A stretch of 64,000 nucleotides of DNA from a bacterium (GCA_003242735.1 QGVH01000011.1:1-64000), one strand, 5' to 3'; counted from the first letter of the stretch, positions 30,997 through 40,296 are shown. Made by a program: numbers and translations. The notes: generated by a model not told the origin, from the sequence alone.

Positions 30997-33270
30997 TCAC
31001 CGCACCACCCCGTCCTCCACCACCCGCACCGCCTCGCTCTCTTCCTCCACCCCCCGTCGCAGGGTGAACGACGCCGGCGCGCCGACGCGGATCCACCGTC
31101 CGCCGCCCGGCGCCGACTCCAGTGCGGATGCCGCGGGGTGGATGAACAGGCCCGTGGCGTCGATCGTGTCGCGGGCGGTCAGCTCCGCGAGGTCGCCGAT
31201 GTCGATGATGCGGCCGCCCCTGCGCTCGAGCGGCTCGTCGTAGTTGATGGCGAGGTCCGCGCGGTAGGGAGGCAGACCGGGGATCACCACCGTGCCGCCC
31301 AGGACGAGCACGTCGTTCACCGCGCGGCCGTTCTCCAGCAGCGACTCGTAGGCGGCGATGTCCACGCGCTCGTACGCGCCCGTGGCGATCGCCTCGAGGG
31401 CGCTGAGGATCGCGACGAAGTTGACCTTGCGCAGGTACTGCTTCTCCGGGTCATCCCGCCATCCGCCGGACTCGATCAGCACCGTGCTCGTGCCCCAGCT
31501 CTGCATCAGATCGCCGAAGGCGCGGGGATTGAACGTGTCGTCGTAGCGCGCGATGTGGCCGGGGACCAGCGGCTCGATCGCGTTGCGGATCGCGGCTGCG
31601 ACGAGCTTCGCGCGGCGCAGCACGTCGGTCTCCCGGCGGGTGCCGTCCGGCGGCGGCGCGAGCAGTGCGATGGCGGCCAGGCGGTCCGTCGTGCCCACGC
31701 GGGTGCGCACGTTCTGGTCGTGCAGGTTGAAGCCGAAGGCGGGGCGGTAGCGGTCGCGCACCGCCTTGAGCGTACGGCCTTCCGGCGTGGCCAGCGTGCG
31801 AGCGTCGCGGTTCACGTCGATGCCCTGTGCATTGCGGCGCTGGAAGCGCTCCGCGCCGTCCGGGTTCAGCATGGGGATGAACAGGACGGTCAGCCGCTCC
31901 TCGAGCTGCCGGACGCGCGGGTCCGAAGGCGCGGCGGCGAAGAAGGAGAAGATGTCGGCGAGCGCCATGGACGCCGTGGACTCATCCCCGTGCATCTGCG
32001 ACCACAGCAGGACCGTGGTCGGCCCGCTGCCGAACCGCACCAGGTAGAGAGGCCGCCCTTCCGCCGACCGGCCGACCTCCTCGCGGGTGAGGTTCGGCGC
32101 GCGGTCGATCACGGGCCCCACGGCGCCCCAGTACTCGGCGTGGGTGAACTCCCGCTCCGCGAACGCCGGGAGCCGGTGCCGCTCGTGCAGCGCCAGCAGC
32201 TCGGCGACGGTTTGCGAGATCGTGGTCGGGGGCTCGTATTCCCGCGGCCCGGCGCCGGCCCGTGCGGCGGCGGCGGGCGAGGCCGCCGCGTCCGCCCGCG
32301 CTCGCGGGACGGCCGTCGCCGTCAGCGCCTCCCACACCGCGCGCGAGATGTCCGCGCCGACGCGCGCGCTGCGCTCCTTGTCGTCGAACCCGCGGGTCAG
32401 CACGACCAGCACGTACGGCTCGCGGCCCGGCGGGAAGACGATGCCGCCGTCGTGGTGGATGCGGGTGATCCAGCCCGTCTTGTGGGCGACCCGCGTTCCG
32501 GGCGGCAGGCCGGCCGGGATCATCTCGTTGAATTCCTGCGCGGCGAGGATGTCGATCATCTCCTCACAGCCGGCGCGACTCACCTCCTCGCAGCGCGCGA
32601 TCGCCTCGAGCACCCGCGCGAACGCCGCAGCGGTCGTCGTGTTGTTCATCCCGCGGGCGTACGCCGGCCCGTCCTCCACGCCGCGCAGCACGCGCATCCC
32701 CGGCGCGCCCAGGCGAGCGAGGGTCCGCGCGATGCTGTCCGGCGTGACGTAGGAGATGAGGTTGTTGGTCGCCAGGTTGGACGACCGGACGATCATGCGC
32801 CGCGCCAGCTCCCGAATGGGCCGCTCTTGCCCCACCGCGTCGTACAGCTCCGTGTCGCTGTCATCCTCGGGGGAGAGGGCGTACGTGCTGCCGTCGGCAA
32901 TGCTGCGGAACTCGTTGACGACGGGGATGCGCGCGTCCAGCGAGAGCCGCCCCGCCTCCACCTGCCGGATCAGCTCGAGCAGCACCGGGACCTTCATGGT
33001 GCTGGCCGCGTGCATGGTCACGGTGTCCCCGATGCCGAGGCGCAGGCCGGTGGCGAGGTCCACCAGCGCGACGGCGACCTCCGCGGGCGCCTCCTGCGCG
33101 ATGCGAGCGCGGAGCTCCGTTTCCAGGCGTGCGAACGTGGCCTCGGGGTCGCCGGGCTGCACCCGTGCCGCGCCCGCTCCGGCCGGCGGGCTCGGCGGCT
33201 GCACCTGTCCACCCGGGCCGGCGCAGGACCAGGCCACGGCAATGCCGGCGAGCAGGACCGTCTTCCTCAT
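30997..33270 (-). CDS. Lipoprotein fusion: serine beta-lactamase-like/DD-peptidase domain plus M14 zinc carboxypeptidase
   Basis: The 757-residue product has a signal peptide ending about A-W-S-C (probable lipoprotein, imperfect lipobox). Residues about 40-325 form a class A beta-lactamase-like domain: S90-T-M-K93, an S-S-N triad, and K-T-G. The Glu166 region of true beta-lactamases is not recognisable, so a wall-hydrolase role is more likely than drug resistance. From about residue 370 on is an M14 carboxypeptidase, with zinc motif H427-G-D-E430, a second histidine in F-N-L-H-D, and the catalytic glutamate in L-I-E-S-G-G-W. Substrates are inferred to be peptidoglycan stem peptides. The ATG at 33270 is preferred over an upstream start at 33318. 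No frame break separates the halves. Confidence 0.85.
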   Translation of the reverse strand: MRKTVLLAGIAVAWSCAGPGGQVQPPSPPAGAGAARVQPGDPEATFARLETELRARIAQEAPAEVAVALVDLATGLRLGIGDTVTMHAASTMKVPVLLELIRQVEAGRLSLDARIPVVNEFRSIADGSTYALSPEDDSDTELYDAVGQERPIRELARRMIVRSSNLATNNLISYVTPDSIARTLARLGAPGMRVLRGVEDGPAYARGMNNTTTAAAFARVLEAIARCEEVSRAGCEEMIDILAAQEFNEMIPAGLPPGTRVAHKTGWITRIHHDGGIVFPPGREPYVLVVLTRGFDDKERSARVGADISRAVWEALTATAVPRARADAAASPAAAARAGAGPREYEPPTTISQTVAELLALHERHRLPAFAEREFTHAEYWGAVGPVIDRAPNLTREEVGRSAEGRPLYLVRFGSGPTTVLLWSQMHGDESTASMALADIFSFFAAAPSDPRVRQLEERLTVLFIPMLNPDGAERFQRRNAQGIDVNRDARTLATPEGRTLKAVRDRYRPAFGFNLHDQNVRTRVGTTDRLAAIALLAPPPDGTRRETDVLRRAKLVAAAIRNAIEPLVPGHIARYDDTFNPRAFGDLMQSWGTSTVLIESGGWRDDPEKQYLRKVNFVAILSALEAIATGAYERVDIAAYESLLENGRAVNDVLVLGGTVVIPGLPPYRADLAINYDEPLERRGGRIIDIGDLAELTARDTIDATGLFIHPAASALESAPGGGRWIRVGAPASFTLRRGVEEESEAVRVVEDGVVR

Positions 33271-33321
33271 CGCTCTGCTGCACTCCGGTTGTGTTGGCGT
33301 TGTCCCCCGCGGGCGCATGAT

Positions 33322-33339
33322 GGCCCCTGAGGAGGGGCC
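33322..33339. other. Short hairpin in the divergent promoter region
   Basis: GGCCCCT (33322-33328) and AGGGGCC (33333-33339) form a 7-bp stem with a GAGG loop, midway between the divergently read fusion-peptidase gene and the small gene at 33408. It could be an operator or a leader hairpin; nothing further supports a role. Confidence 0.3.
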
Positions 33340-33407
33340 GAGGCAAGCCGCCGCATGCTTCTTGCACCCCCGAACCGAGAGCGGGGTCGTACAGGAGGAG
33401 GGGCGGA

Positions 33408-33764
33408 ATGACGCGTCGGCCGTGGGGCGGGCCGTCCCGTTACGAGCGGGAGTTCTTCCGGGACTATCTCGAGCGGATGGAGCGCGAGGAGCGGATGGGC
33501 ATCCACGACCTCAGGGAGCGCTACGGCCGCTACAGCGGCGGCCCGCCGGACTCGTACGAGTACTCGGAGCGCACCATCGAGCACCGGCGCCGCTCGGGCC
33601 GTGGGCCCATCGGCTTCACGCGTCCGCTCGCCCCGCCGCCGCGGGGGTGGGGCAGGGAAGCGGGGGGCCGCCCTGGCCGCCGCGCCCGGGACCGCCGCCC
33701 ACGCCCTCGCCCCGGCCCGCCTCGCCCGCGCCCCGGCGCGTGGGACTACGAATACGGCTGGTGA
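33408..33764 (+). CDS. Small Arg/Tyr/Pro-rich protein of unknown function
   Basis: The 118-residue product has a charged N-terminal half with many Arg, Glu and Tyr residues (for example Y-E-R-E-F-F-R-D-Y-L-E-R-M-E-R-E-E-R) and a low-complexity C-terminal half of Arg, Pro and Gly ending in W-D-Y-E-Y-G-W. It has no signal or membrane segment and I recognise no family. A strong GGAGGAGGGG ribosome site six bases before the ATG argues for translation. The basic tail suggests nucleic-acid or acidic-polymer binding. It lies divergent from the fusion peptidase and convergent with namZ, 15 bases apart. Confidence 0.6.
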   Translation: MTRRPWGGPSRYEREFFRDYLERMEREERMGIHDLRERYGRYSGGPPDSYEYSERTIEHRRRSGRGPIGFTRPLAPPPRGWGREAGGRPGRRARDRRPRPRPGPPRPRPGAWDYEYGW

Positions 33765-33779
33765 CGCCGTCCCGCTCGC

Positions 33780-35072
33780 CTACCGGTACAGGAGGTACCG
33801 CTCCCGGAGCTGCCGGAACTCCGCGAGCGGCCCGGCCCACGGCGCGGTGATCTCCTCGACGCCCGCACCGGCCATGATCTGCTCCCGGAGACGGGGGGTG
33901 CCGGCCAGCCGGTCGAAGTGGCTCCGCACCCATTCCAGCCGGTCCGGGTGCAGCCGCCGGATCTCGACCAGCGCCGCGACGGCCGCCACCGTCGGGTCGT
34001 AGACCGCCCGGTCGGTCGTCACGAAACGCACCCCCTTCACCGGCTCCCCGCCGTAGCGGCCGTCGCCGGGGTTCTCCGGCGTGAACGTCACCGCCTCGAA
34101 GCGGACACCCGGGAAGCCGTACTCGTCGAGCCGTCGGGCCAGCGTCTCGTGGTCCAGCCAGGGCGCGCCGATCTGCTGGAACGCCGCGTCGGTCCCACGC
34201 CCCACGGAGAGGTTCGTGCCCTCGAACAGGCAGGTGCCGGGGTAGTGGGTCGCACTCTCGAGGTCGGGCATGTTGGGCGAGGGCGGCGTCCACGGCAGGC
34301 CGGTCTCGTCGAACCACTGCGACCGCCGCCACCCCTCCATCGGCACCACCACCAGGTCCGCGCCGATCCCGTACTCCTCGTTCACCAGCCGAGCCAGCTC
34401 GCCCGCCGTGAGACCGTGCCGCATCGGGACCGGGTAGAGCCCGACGAACGACGCTTGCGCCGGCTCCAGCACCGTGCCCTGCACCAGCTCGCCCCCGATC
34501 GGGTTCGGCCGATCCAGCACCACGAACTGCAGGCCGTGCCGCGCCGCCGCCCGCATCGCGAGGGCCATGGTCCACACGTACGTGTAGTAGCGGGCGCCGA
34601 CGTCCTGGATATCGAAGACCAGGACATCCAGCCCCTCGAGCATCTCGGCGGTGGGCTCGCGTGTTTCGCCGTAGAGCGAGTGGATCGGCAGCCCCGTTTC
34701 CTCGTCCCGCCCGCTCGACACCCGCTCACCCGGGCGCGCCGTGCCCCGGATCCCGTGCTCCGGGCTGAACAGCGCCACAAGCTCGACCCGCGGGTGCTCG
34801 TGTAGCAGGTCGATGGTGCTGCGGCCCTGCGCGTCCCGGCCAGTATGGTTGGTGATGAGGCCCACACGCTTGCCTTCCAGCACGCTCGCGCCCTGGTCCA
34901 TCAGGACGTCGATCCCGAGCCGGACCGCCTGCGCCGGCTCCACACCCGCCCGCTCCCCGGCCACAGCCCCGGCCTCGGTGCCCGCCTCGCTTCCACACGC
35001 GGCCGCGGCCCACACGGCCACGACCAGCGCCAGACGTTGCGCCGTTTCCCGCCAGTCCTTAGCTTTCCCCAT
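33780..35072 (-). CDS. namZ: NamZ-like exo-beta-N-acetylmuramidase lipoprotein (DUF1343)
   Basis: The 430-residue product is a lipoprotein (W-A-A-A-A-C-G) followed by a DUF1343 domain. Typical blocks are V-G-L-I-T-N-H-T-G, L-F-S-P-E-H-G-I-R-G, V-F-D-I-Q-D-V-G-A-R-Y-Y-T-Y, V-L-D-R-P-N-P-I-G-G, and Y-P-G-T-C-L-F-E-G-T-N-L-S-V-G-R-G-T. In Bacillus subtilis NamZ (YbbC) removes MurNAc from the non-reducing ends of peptidoglycan chains outside the cell. It is divergent from nagZ with about 110 bases between, matching its known partner set (NamZ, NagZ, AmiE). Confidence 0.9.
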   Translation of the reverse strand: MGKAKDWRETAQRLALVVAVWAAAACGSEAGTEAGAVAGERAGVEPAQAVRLGIDVLMDQGASVLEGKRVGLITNHTGRDAQGRSTIDLLHEHPRVELVALFSPEHGIRGTARPGERVSSGRDEETGLPIHSLYGETREPTAEMLEGLDVLVFDIQDVGARYYTYVWTMALAMRAAARHGLQFVVLDRPNPIGGELVQGTVLEPAQASFVGLYPVPMRHGLTAGELARLVNEEYGIGADLVVVPMEGWRRSQWFDETGLPWTPPSPNMPDLESATHYPGTCLFEGTNLSVGRGTDAAFQQIGAPWLDHETLARRLDEYGFPGVRFEAVTFTPENPGDGRYGGEPVKGVRFVTTDRAVYDPTVAAVAALVEIRRLHPDRLEWVRSHFDRLAGTPRLREQIMAGAGVEEITAPWAGPLAEFRQLRERYLLYR

Positions 35073-35181
35073 TCCGGATCGATCCTGTCATCGTGTTCCA
35101 ACCCCGGCCTCTCCCGGGCGTGGGCCGGGACCGCCGTCAACTGTGATGACCGAGAGCCTCGGCCGCAACCCGGTGAACGAT

Positions 35182-36969
35182 ATGACCCACCGATTCCTGG
35201 CGCTGATCTCCCTCATCGCGCTGGCTGCCTGCGCGCCGTTCCGCACGGAGACCCCCAGCCCCGACGCGAGCGCGGACGCATGGGTCGAGCAACAGCTGCA
35301 ACGCCTGACGCTCCGGCAAAAGGTCGGTCAGATGGTCATGCCGTGGCTGGGCGGCGAGTACCTGGCCCGGAACAGCGACGCCTACGACAGCCTCCGCCAA
35401 TGGGTCGTCGACTACGGCGTCGGCGGCATCATCATCTCCATCGGCGCGCCGCTCGAGGTGGCTGCCAAGCTGAACATGCTCCAGGAGCAGGCCGACCTGC
35501 CGCTCCTCATCGCCGCGGACATGGAGAACGGGCCCGGCATGCGCCTCAACGGCGGCGTCGTCCTGCCCTACGGCATGGTGCTCGGCGGCGGCACGCAGTT
35601 CCCGCCGCTCATGGCCCTCGGCGCCACGGGCGACGAACGCCTCGCCTTCGAGCTGGGCCGGATCACGGCGCTCGAGGCGCGGGCCGTCGGCGTCCACATG
35701 ATCTACGCGCCGGTGGTGGACGTCAACAACAACCCGGCCAACCCGATCATCAACACCCGGAGCTACGGCGAGGACCCGGCCAGCGTCTCGCGCCTGGCCG
35801 CGGCACACGTCCGGGGGCTCCAGCAGCACGGCACGCTGGCCACCGCCAAGCACTTCCCCGGCCACGGCGACACGGGCGTGGACTCGCACATCGAGCTGCC
35901 CGTCATCACCGTGGATCGCGCCCGGGTGGACTCCGTCGAGCTGCCGCCGTTCCGCGCGGCGATCGCCGCGGGCGTGGCCGCCGTCATGAGCGCCCACATC
36001 GCCTTCCCGGCACTCACCGGTGACTCGGTCCCGGCCACGCTCTCGCCTCGGATCCTCGAGGGGCTGCTGCGCGAGGAGCTCGGCTTCCAGGGCCTCATCG
36101 TCACCGATGCGATGAGCATGGGCGGCATCGTGCGGGGCTACGGCAACGCGCAGGCGGCAGTGATGGCCGTCAAGGCCGGCGCGGACGTGCTGCTCATGCC
36201 GCCGGACATCCGGACCGCCATTGACGCGGTGGTCGCCGCGGTCGAGCGCGGCGAGATCCCGGAGGAGCGGATCGATCGCTCGGTCCGTCGCCTGCTCCGG
36301 GCGAAGGGGGCCCTGCGGCTGCACGAGCGGCGCACCGTGGACCTGGACCGCGTCGCGGATGTCGTGGGCTCGCGTGAGCACTACGCCGTGGCCGCCGAGA
36401 TCGCGGCCCGCTCCATCACCGCCGCCCGGGACCGCGACGGGCTGCTCCCGCTCACCCGGGACCGGATCCGCCGCGCGCTCAGCATCGTCTACACGGACGA
36501 CTACGATCCCCTTGCCGGCCGCACGTTCCAGCGCAGTCTGGCCAGACTGCTGCCGGGGACGCGCGCGGTCTCCATCGACGCCCGTACGACGCCCGCGCAG
36601 CTCGATTCGCTCCTCGCGGCCGCGGACGAGGTGGACGTCGTCCTCTTCTCGCCCTTCATCCGCGTCGTGGCGTGGAAGGGCGACATCGCCATTGCGCCGC
36701 ACGTGGCGGAGTTCGTCGCCCGCGTCGCGGAGCGCCGGCCCACGGTCGTGACCACGTTCGGCAACCCGTACGTCCTCTCGCAGTTCCCGAACGTGGGCAC
36801 GTACGTGCTCGCGTGGGGAGCGCAGGATGTGCTCCAGGAGGCGGCCGCCCGGGCGCTGACCGGCGAGGCACCGATCACGGGCAAGCTGCCGATCTCGATC
36901 CCGCCGTACCACGAGCTCGGAACCGGTCTGACGATCGAGCCCGTGAAGGCGTCCCGGAGCGCGCCATGA
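35182..36969 (+). CDS. nagZ: NagZ-like beta-N-acetylglucosaminidase (GH3) lipoprotein
   Basis: The 595-residue GH3 enzyme has a lipoprotein signal (L-I-A-L-A-A-C) and then the catalytic barrel with the N-acetylhexosaminidase loop K-H-F-P-G-H-G-D-T and the nucleophile region L-I-V-T-D-A-M-S-M-G-G. A second alpha/beta domain follows from about residue 400, as in B. subtilis NagZ, rather than the short cytoplasmic NagZ of enterobacteria. It hydrolyses GlcNAc-MurNAc linkages. The ATG at 35182 gives a clean signal peptide; one at 35146 is possible. Its stop overlaps the next start (ATGA). Confidence 0.9.
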   Translation: MTHRFLALISLIALAACAPFRTETPSPDASADAWVEQQLQRLTLRQKVGQMVMPWLGGEYLARNSDAYDSLRQWVVDYGVGGIIISIGAPLEVAAKLNMLQEQADLPLLIAADMENGPGMRLNGGVVLPYGMVLGGGTQFPPLMALGATGDERLAFELGRITALEARAVGVHMIYAPVVDVNNNPANPIINTRSYGEDPASVSRLAAAHVRGLQQHGTLATAKHFPGHGDTGVDSHIELPVITVDRARVDSVELPPFRAAIAAGVAAVMSAHIAFPALTGDSVPATLSPRILEGLLREELGFQGLIVTDAMSMGGIVRGYGNAQAAVMAVKAGADVLLMPPDIRTAIDAVVAAVERGEIPEERIDRSVRRLLRAKGALRLHERRTVDLDRVADVVGSREHYAVAAEIAARSITAARDRDGLLPLTRDRIRRALSIVYTDDYDPLAGRTFQRSLARLLPGTRAVSIDARTTPAQLDSLLAAADEVDVVLFSPFIRVVAWKGDIAIAPHVAEFVARVAERRPTVVTTFGNPYVLSQFPNVGTYVLAWGAQDVLQEAAARALTGEAPITGKLPISIPPYHELGTGLTIEPVKASRSAP

Positions 36970-38318
36970 CCGCTCCCGGCCTCCCCGTGCGCCCCAGCGT
37001 CTGCGCGGCGATCCTGGTGGTCGCGTGCGCTGCGCCGGCGCCGCACCAGGTGGGCGGCGCGCAGCCGCGGACGGACGCGGCCGCCCCGGCTCCGGCCGTG
37101 ACGCGGCGGGGCGGGGGGCGCCTGACGCTGGCCGCACCGGAGGAGGTCGGCCTGGACCCGGCCAGACTCGCCCGCGTCGACTCGCTCATCAACGACGCGA
37201 TCCTCGCCGGCGCGACGCCCGGCGCGGCCCTGGCCATCGGCCGCCACGGCCGGCTGGTCCGCCTGGGCGGCTATGGCCGGCTCGACTGGCGGAGCGGGTT
37301 CGGTCCCGTCACCGATTCCACGATCTACGACCTGGCCTCGCTCTCGAAGGTCATCGGCACCACGACCGCGGCGATGATCCTCGTCGAGGAGGGCAGACTC
37401 GACCTCGACGCGCCGGTCGCGCACTACCTGCCCGAGTGGCGCGGCAAGGGGGACAAGGAGCGAGTCACGGTCCGCCACCTGCTGACCCACTCGTCCGGGC
37501 TGCCGGCCTACGCCCCGCTCTGGCGCCAGCTGCGCGGCCGGGACGCCTACGCGCGCCGGATCGGCGCCATGGGCCTCGATCACGCCCCGGGCAGCCGGAC
37601 CGTGTACAGCGACCTCGGCATCATGGTGTTGGGGTTCATCATCGAGGAGGTGACCGGCCAGACGCTGGACGGGTTCCTCGATGAGCGGGTGTTCGACCCG
37701 CTCGGCATGCGGGACACGGGATACAACCCTCGTTCGTGGGCGGATCCCGTCCCCGCCGTCGCGGCGTACGGCGAAGCGGGGCCCGGAACGGACGGCAGTC
37801 CGCCGATCCTCGCCAGAGTGGCGCCGACCGAGGTGGACACCGTTTTCCGTCACACACACGTCCACGGCGTCGTCCACGATGAGAACGCGTACGCCCTCGG
37901 CGGCGTCGCCGGTCACGCCGGGCTCTTCTCCTCGGCGCGCGACCTGGCCGTCTTCGCGCAGATGATGTTGAACGGAGGAGAGTACGGCGGGGTACGTGTG
38001 GTGGATTCCGCGACCATCGCGCTCTTCACGCGTCGCGCCGAGGGCTCCGGCCGAGCGCTCGGCTGGGACAAGCCCGGCCCGAGCGATCCGTTCAGCCCGC
38101 GCGCCTACGGACACACGGGCTTCACGGGCACCAGCGTCTGGATCGACCCGGAGTACGACTTGTTCGTCGTGCTCCTCACGAACCGGATCAATCCGACGCG
38201 CGACAACACGAAACACGCCGCCCTGCGCAGGGCCGTGCACGACGCGGTCATTCATGCGATCACCGACATGCCGGTGAGGAAGCGCGAGGGGGCGAGAAGC
38301 GATGAAGTACGCCAGTAG
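36966..38318 (+). CDS. AmiE-like serine hydrolase (beta-lactamase class C fold)
   Basis: The 450-residue secreted product has an N-terminal signal-like stretch with A-C at the end (C-A-A-P), and a serine-hydrolase domain with S-L-S-K as S-x-x-K, Y-S-D (normally Y-x-N), and the third box G-H-T-G-F-T-G. In Bacillus subtilis the same neighbourhood encodes AmiE, an N-acetylmuramoyl-L-alanine amidase with this fold that frees the sugar from stem peptides before NamZ and NagZ act. Location downstream of nagZ with ATGA overlap makes that role likely here. A carboxypeptidase or esterase is the alternative. Confidence 0.82.
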   Translation: MTAPGLPVRPSVCAAILVVACAAPAPHQVGGAQPRTDAAAPAPAVTRRGGGRLTLAAPEEVGLDPARLARVDSLINDAILAGATPGAALAIGRHGRLVRLGGYGRLDWRSGFGPVTDSTIYDLASLSKVIGTTTAAMILVEEGRLDLDAPVAHYLPEWRGKGDKERVTVRHLLTHSSGLPAYAPLWRQLRGRDAYARRIGAMGLDHAPGSRTVYSDLGIMVLGFIIEEVTGQTLDGFLDERVFDPLGMRDTGYNPRSWADPVPAVAAYGEAGPGTDGSPPILARVAPTEVDTVFRHTHVHGVVHDENAYALGGVAGHAGLFSSARDLAVFAQMMLNGGEYGGVRVVDSATIALFTRRAEGSGRALGWDKPGPSDPFSPRAYGHTGFTGTSVWIDPEYDLFVVLLTNRINPTRDNTKHAALRRAVHDAVIHAITDMPVRKREGARSDEVRQ

Positions 38319-40296
38319 ATCTCCGCTGCGCGTGTGGGATCACGCGCTACCCTACAACCTGGACCATCGGACAGCGAACATGGCTCAACACACCGAACGT
38401 GTTCCTGTGGTGATCGTCGAGGAGCACGAGGACATCGCGCGCCTCATCGCGGATCGCATCGCGACGCTCATCCGCACCAAGCGCGCCGCCGGCGAGTACG
38501 CCGTCCTCGGGCTCGCGACGGGCTCCACGCCGATCGGCATATACCGCGAACTGATCCGCCTGCACCGCGAGGAGGGCCTCGACTTCTCCAACGTCATCAC
38601 GTTCAATCTCGATGAGTACTACCCCATGCAACCGGATAGCATCCACAGCTTCCACCGGTACATGTGGGAGAACTTCTTCGAGCACGTGAACGTCAAGCCG
38701 GAGAACGTCCACATCCCTCGCGGCGACATCCCGCGCGACCAGGTGGAAGCCTACTGCCGGGAGTACGAGGCCGCCATCGAACGGGCCGGCGGGATCGACT
38801 TCCAGATCCTCGGGATCGGCAAGAGCGGCCACATCGGGTTCAACGAGCCGGGCTCCGGCATCGATTCCCGGACCCGCCTGGTGACGCTGGACACCATCAC
38901 CCGCAAGGACGCCGCCGCCGACTTCTTTGGCGAGGAGAACGTGCCGCGCGAGGCGATCACCATGGGCGTCGCCACGATCCTCGAGGCCCGTGAGATCGCG
39001 CTCATCGCCACCGGCGAACACAAGGCGTCCATCATCCGCCGCGCCGTCGAGGGCGACATTTCTCCCGACGTCGCCGCCACGTACCTCCAGACGCATCCGA
39101 ACACGACCTTCTACGTGGACAGCGCCGCGGCCAGCGAGCTCACGCGGGTCCGTACGCCCTGGCTGGTCCGGGAGGTCGAGTGGACGCCCGAACTCACCGA
39201 GCGCGCGGTCATCTGGCTCTCCGAGGAGACCAAGACGCCGATCCTCAAGCTGTCCAGCACGGACTATCGGGAGAACCACCTCAGCTCCCTGCTCGCGTCC
39301 TACCCCTCGGTGGACGTGCTGAACAAGACCGTGTTCGCGCGCCTCGCGGCCAAGATCTGTGACAACCCGCGGCTCCCGCACGGGCGCCGGATCATCGTCT
39401 TCAGCCCGCACCCGGACGATGACGTGATCAGCATGGGCGGCACGCTGCGGAAGCTGCACGAGAACGAGAACCATCTCGTGGTCGCCTACATGACGTCCGG
39501 CAACATCGCCGTCTTCGACCACGAGGTGCGGCGGTACCTCGACTTCATTTCGCGCTTCCACCGCGAGGTCGCCGGCATCCAGAACGGGGCGCTGGACGAG
39601 TTGATCGCCCGCATCGAGAGCGCGCTCGCGCGGAAGAAGCCGGGCGAGGTCGACATCCGCGAGGTGCAGGACATCAAGCGCGAGATCCGTGAGGCCGAGG
39701 CGGTCAGCGCCGTCGAGTCGCTGGGAATCGCGCGCAGCGCCTGCCGCTTCCTGAACCTGCCGTTCTACCAGACCGGCAAGGTGCGCAAGGACCCGATCGG
39801 CGAGGCGGACATCCGGATCATCCTCGAGCTGTTCGAGGAGGTGAAGCCCGAGGTCATTTACGTGGCCGGCGACCTGTCCGATCCGCACGGCACGCACCGG
39901 ATGTGCAAGCAGGCCATCGAGCTGGCGCTGCAGCGGTACCAGGGGCCGCAGCCCGAGGTCTGGCTCTACCGCGGCGCCTGGCAGGAGTGGGCCGTCCACG
40001 AGGCCGATGTGCTGGTGCCGCTCTCGCGCGAAGAGTTGCGACGCAAGATCCTCGCGATCTTCAAGCACCAGTCGCAGAAGGACGTCGCGCCGTTCCCGGG
40101 GCCGTACGACGAGCGGGAGTTCTGGCAGCGCGTGGAGGCGCGCAACACCGCCACGGCCCGGGACATGGATCGCCTCGGCCTGCCGGAGTTCCACGCGATG
40201 GAGGCGTTCGTGGTGATCCGCCCGTCGGCCCAGCGGCGTAGCATCCCGGCGCCGGCCGCCGAGCCCGAGATGTCGCCCGTGCTCGCCGTCGAGTAG
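38302..40296 (+). CDS. nagB: Bifunctional NagB-type glucosamine-6-phosphate deaminase fused to a PIG-L/LmbE deacetylase domain
   Basis: The 664-residue protein joins a glucosamine-6-phosphate deaminase (about residues 30-300) to a PIG-L/LmbE deacetylase (about 360-650). The deaminase shows A-T-G-S-T-P, base D104 in F-N-L-D-E-Y, and G-H177-I-G-F-N-E182. The residue matching E. coli Asp141 is Ser175. The second half has zinc motif H370-P-D-D-D374 and a later D-P-H-G-T-H. Such fusions are known in Bacteroidota. The combination suggests deacetylation of GlcNAc-6-phosphate followed by deamination. The start at 38302 overlaps the amidase stop by 17 bases; an ATG at 38380 is also possible and I cannot decide from ribosome sites. 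Confidence 0.88.
   Translation: MKYASRSPLRVWDHALPYNLDHRTANMAQHTERVPVVIVEEHEDIARLIADRIATLIRTKRAAGEYAVLGLATGSTPIGIYRELIRLHREEGLDFSNVITFNLDEYYPMQPDSIHSFHRYMWENFFEHVNVKPENVHIPRGDIPRDQVEAYCREYEAAIERAGGIDFQILGIGKSGHIGFNEPGSGIDSRTRLVTLDTITRKDAAADFFGEENVPREAITMGVATILEAREIALIATGEHKASIIRRAVEGDISPDVAATYLQTHPNTTFYVDSAAASELTRVRTPWLVREVEWTPELTERAVIWLSEETKTPILKLSSTDYRENHLSSLLASYPSVDVLNKTVFARLAAKICDNPRLPHGRRIIVFSPHPDDDVISMGGTLRKLHENENHLVVAYMTSGNIAVFDHEVRRYLDFISRFHREVAGIQNGALDELIARIESALARKKPGEVDIREVQDIKREIREAEAVSAVESLGIARSACRFLNLPFYQTGKVRKDPIGEADIRIILELFEEVKPEVIYVAGDLSDPHGTHRMCKQAIELALQRYQGPQPEVWLYRGAWQEWAVHEADVLVPLSREELRRKILAIFKHQSQKDVAPFPGPYDEREFWQRVEARNTATARDMDRLGLPEFHAMEAFVVIRPSAQRRSIPAPAAEPEMSPVLAVE

Noticed and set aside
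30771..31067. 98-codon plus-strand frame in the convergent gap
   Set aside because: No ribosome site, overlaps the end of the fusion peptidase gene and reads as low-complexity Pro/Ala sequence.
30997..33270. Reading the serine domain as an antibiotic-resistance beta-lactamase
   Set aside because: The Glu166 (ELN-type) region is not recognisable and the domain is fused to a peptidase; a cell-wall role is more likely.
35076..35085. GGATCGATCC palindrome at the namZ start
   Set aside because: Ten-base palindromes are common; it overlaps the ribosome-site region but nothing else supports an operator.
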